Of a DNA stretch of 7,414 bases, positions 5,863 to 7,414 are shown piece after piece (position 1 is the first letter of the stretch; the number at the start of each line of letters is the position of its first letter). Source of the stretch: JAYVJM01 sp043769275 (lineage in GTDB: Bacteria > Pseudomonadota > Gammaproteobacteria > Pseudomonadales > UBA7239); NCBI GenBank assembly GCA_043769275.1, contig JAYVJM010000018.1:1-7414 (forward strand), given 5' to 3'. The notes under the pieces are model-generated. The model saw only the letters and a program-made list of their open reading frames with translations. It ran no database searches and was not told the origin of the DNA. A program made the translations under genes and the position numbers.

Positions 5863-7302
5863 ATGAATTACACCGACGACACACTGCCAGATAACATCAA
5901 TTTGTTGAAAGAAATTATTCTTCAGCAAGCTGAAAAAAATAAAATTTTGTCAGAAAAAATATCCATCCTCGAAGAATTTATTCGTCTAAGTAAACAGCAA
6001 AAGTTTTCATCCAGCAGTGAAAAAGACAGCCGTCAAGGCGAGTTGTTTAACGAAGCAGAAGCCACTGCAGAAAACGAAAATATCACGGAAGAAATAGACA
6101 GCGCTGCTGATGAAAAACCTGTAATAGAAAATGCTTCCCGCAAAAACAAACCCGTGCGCAAACCGCTACCGGCTGATTTACCGCGCATCCAGCACGTTTA
6201 TGAATTACCACTCGAACAACGCCAATGCGCCTGCGGCTGCACGCTGACTGAAATTGGCGAGGACATTAGCGAGCAACTGGATATTGTTCCGGCACAATTG
6301 CGTGTCATCCAGAATGTCCGTAAAAAATACGCCTGCAAAGCCTGTGAAGACACCGTAAAAACTGCCGACAGGCTCGAGCAATTTCTGCCTAAAAGTAACG
6401 CCAGCCCCAATACCCTGGCTTATGTGATAATCAATAAATATCAGGACGGCTTGCCGCTTTATCGCCTGAGCAATATTTTCCAGCGCATGGATATTGATCT
6501 CTCGCGACAAACGTTGTCAGGATGGATGATTAATGCAGCGCAGCGCTTGCAGCCTGTGACGCAACATCTGCAAAAAACATTGCTGCAAAGCAGCCTCATT
6601 CATCTGGATGAAACGCGGGTGCAAGTGTTGCGTGAGCCAGACAAAGCTGCGCAAAGTCAATCGTATATGTGGGTGCAAAAAAGCCGAGAAAGCGGAAAGT
6701 CTATTGTGCTTTTTCATTACGACAGCAGCCGTTCAGGGCAGGTTCCCTTACGTCTACTGGACGATTATCGCGGTGCGCTGATGACGGATGGTTACGAGGG
6801 CTATAACGCCGTTGTCAGCAAAAATAAACTCACGCATTTGTGTTGCATGGCGCATGCGCGGCGCAAATTTGTCGATGCAAAAAAAGCACTGCCCGCCAAA
6901 ACAAAAAGCGGAAAAATAGACGTAGGCATAAGCGTATTTGCCAAACTTTATGCCATCGAACAGCAGCATAAAAATAGCGACAGTGAAACACGTTATCACG
7001 CTCGTCAACAACACAGCTTGCCGCTGTTATTGCAATTTAAAAATTGGCTGGATCAAACGCAAGCAAATGTATTGCCCAAAGGCAAGCTGGGTGAGGCGAT
7101 GGCGTACGCACAAAAATACTGGCGTAAACTCACGCGCTATGTTGAAAATGGCGATTGGCCAATCGACAACAATGCCGCAGAAAATGCCATTCGCCCATTT
7201 GTGATTGGCAGAAAAAACTGGCTATTCAGCAACACGGTAAAAGGCGCAGATGCCAGCGCGACGCTTTACAGTTTGATTGAAACTGCTAAAGCAAATGGGT
7301 AG
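5863..7302 (+). CDS. tnpC: IS66 transposase TnpC, C-terminus cut off by a group II intron
   Basis: This is the DDE transposase of the IS66 element; 479 residues are readable. Residues about 12-50 are a leucine-zipper-like coiled coil (INLLKEIILQQ...ILSEKISILEEFI). A zinc-finger domain has Cys122, Cys124, Cys158 and Cys161 (QCACGC...KYACKAC). The catalytic domain carries Asp249 (HLDETRVQV), Asp309 (MTDGYEGYN) and Glu440 (NNAAENAIRPFVIGRKNW). The protein stops after SLIETAKANG, where full-length members continue for about 30-40 residues. The stop at 7300-7302 belongs to an inserted group II intron that begins at 7299, so the gene is interrupted although all three catalytic acids remain. The intron is antisense to tnpC and cannot splice out of its mRNA. 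A GGAAG lies 13 bases before the ATG. Confidence 0.9.
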   Translation: MNYTDDTLPDNINLLKEIILQQAEKNKILSEKISILEEFIRLSKQQKFSSSSEKDSRQGELFNEAEATAENENITEEIDSAADEKPVIENASRKNKPVRKPLPADLPRIQHVYELPLEQRQCACGCTLTEIGEDISEQLDIVPAQLRVIQNVRKKYACKACEDTVKTADRLEQFLPKSNASPNTLAYVIINKYQDGLPLYRLSNIFQRMDIDLSRQTLSGWMINAAQRLQPVTQHLQKTLLQSSLIHLDETRVQVLREPDKAAQSQSYMWVQKSRESGKSIVLFHYDSSRSGQVPLRLLDDYRGALMTDGYEGYNAVVSKNKLTHLCCMAHARRKFVDAKKALPAKTKSGKIDVGISVFAKLYAIEQQHKNSDSETRYHARQQHSLPLLLQFKNWLDQTQANVLPKGKLGEAMAYAQKYWRKLTRYVENGDWPIDNNAAENAIRPFVIGRKNWLFSNTVKGADASATLYSLIETAKANG

Positions 7303-7334
7303 AGTAGAGAACAGACTCACGCCTGCCCTCCCTC
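7299..7334 (-). ncRNA. Group II intron domain VI with bulged branch-point adenosine
   Basis: On the minus strand GAGGGAG (7334-7328) pairs with CTCT...CTC (7309-7306 and 7304-7302), leaving A7305 unpaired. That places a bulged adenosine seven bases from the 3' end, the expected position of the lariat branch point. Only TAC follows the stem before the exon, so the intron ends in AC, matching the required AY ending. Domain VI follows domain V after a three-base linker. Confidence 0.8.
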
Positions 7335-7337
7335 ATC

Positions 7338-7370
7338 AAACCGTGCTTGCGGTTTTCCCGCACACGGCTT
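7338..7370 (-). ncRNA. Group II intron domain V
   Basis: This is a 33-base catalytic hairpin. On the minus strand AAGCCGTG (7370-7363) pairs with CACGGTTT (7345-7338) as an 8-bp lower helix, including the conserved G-U pair in the catalytic AGC segment. A two-base AG bulge on the 3' side follows, then TGCGG pairs with CCGCA, closed by a GAAAA loop. This architecture of lower helix, two-base bulge, five-pair upper helix and GNRA-like loop is the signature of domain V. The loop is one base shorter on the closing pair than the usual GAAA arrangement. Confidence 0.85.
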
Positions 7371-7414
7371 TCCGATGTTCTTCATATCAAGGCATGCGCT
7401 GATTTCCAGCCCGC

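Larger units (their letters stand above)
5101..7298 (+). mobile_element. IS66-family insertion sequence, interrupted near its 3' end
   Basis: The tnpA-tnpB-tnpC order, with overlapping tnpA/tnpB and a 26-base tnpB-tnpC gap, is the standard IS66 layout. The left boundary is set by the end of IS630 similarity at about 5100; no recognisable IS66 terminal repeat beginning GTAA is visible there, so the left end may be degenerate or lost. On the right the element is interrupted at 7298/7299 by a group II intron, so the right terminal repeat and the 8-bp target duplication, if any survive, lie outside the window. Confidence 0.85.
7299..7414 (-). mobile_element. Group II intron, 3' end (domains V and VI), inserted antisense in tnpC
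   Basis: Read on the minus strand this is the 3' end of a bacterial group II intron that extends past the right edge of the window. Domain V, domain VI, the bulged branch-point adenosine and the terminal AC dinucleotide (7300-7299) are all present in the correct order and spacing. The 3' exon begins at 7298 with CCATTTGC, the antisense of the tnpC codons. The intron-encoded reverse transcriptase should lie upstream in domain IV, outside the window. The last 44 bases (7371-7414) show no clear coding sequence, although a short frame ending in TGA near 7384-7382 could be the end of that protein. The intron class cannot be decided from this fragment. Confidence 0.82.

Overview
The window looks like the chromosome of a Gram-negative proteobacterium. 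It encodes a signal-peptide-bearing outer-membrane porin that ends in phenylalanine and a periplasmic sulfate-binding protein. The sulfate transport proteins resemble those of E. coli closely, which suggests a gamma- or beta-proteobacterium; I cannot place it more precisely. The left two thirds is metabolic and the right third is a pile-up of mobile DNA.

Region 1 (1-4800, all minus strand, so transcription runs right to left) is a sulfate-uptake locus. The gene order is a small YezD-family protein, an OprO/OprP-type porin, the sulfate-binding protein Sbp, and the permeases CysT and CysW. CysW runs to the left edge of the window, and a cysA ATPase gene would be expected beyond it. The porin would bring the anion across the outer membrane, Sbp would capture it in the periplasm, and CysT/CysW would pass it through the inner membrane. 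YezD-like proteins are small and of unknown function, but they recur beside sulfur genes. Two RNA-level controls are visible. A perfect 7-bp GC hairpin with a U-tract lies between sbp and cysT and would lower permease expression relative to the binding protein. A leader full of inverted repeats precedes the porin and includes two mutually exclusive hairpins and a stem-loop holding the ribosome binding site.

Region 2 (about 4801-4923) holds the presumed promoter of the sulfate locus and the probable outer end of an IS630-type element. Region 3 (about 4903-5106, minus) is the last ~55-60 codons of an IS630-family transposase, a dead fragment.

Region 4 (about 5100-7298, plus) is an IS66-family insertion sequence with tnpA, tnpB and tnpC in the usual order. 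A 17-bp hairpin whose 3' arm contains the tnpA start codon sits at its left margin. The tnpC gene is cut just before its C-terminus by the 3' end of a group II intron (7299 to the window end) lying in the opposite orientation. Domain V, domain VI with its bulged adenosine and the terminal AC can all be read; the intron body and its reverse transcriptase lie outside the window. The result is a nest: an intron inside an IS66, which abuts an IS630 remnant, parked upstream of the sulfate operon.

I do not see a wholly new multi-gene system. The observations most worth following are the structured porin leader in a sulfur operon, the tnpA-sequestering hairpin and the antisense intron junction.
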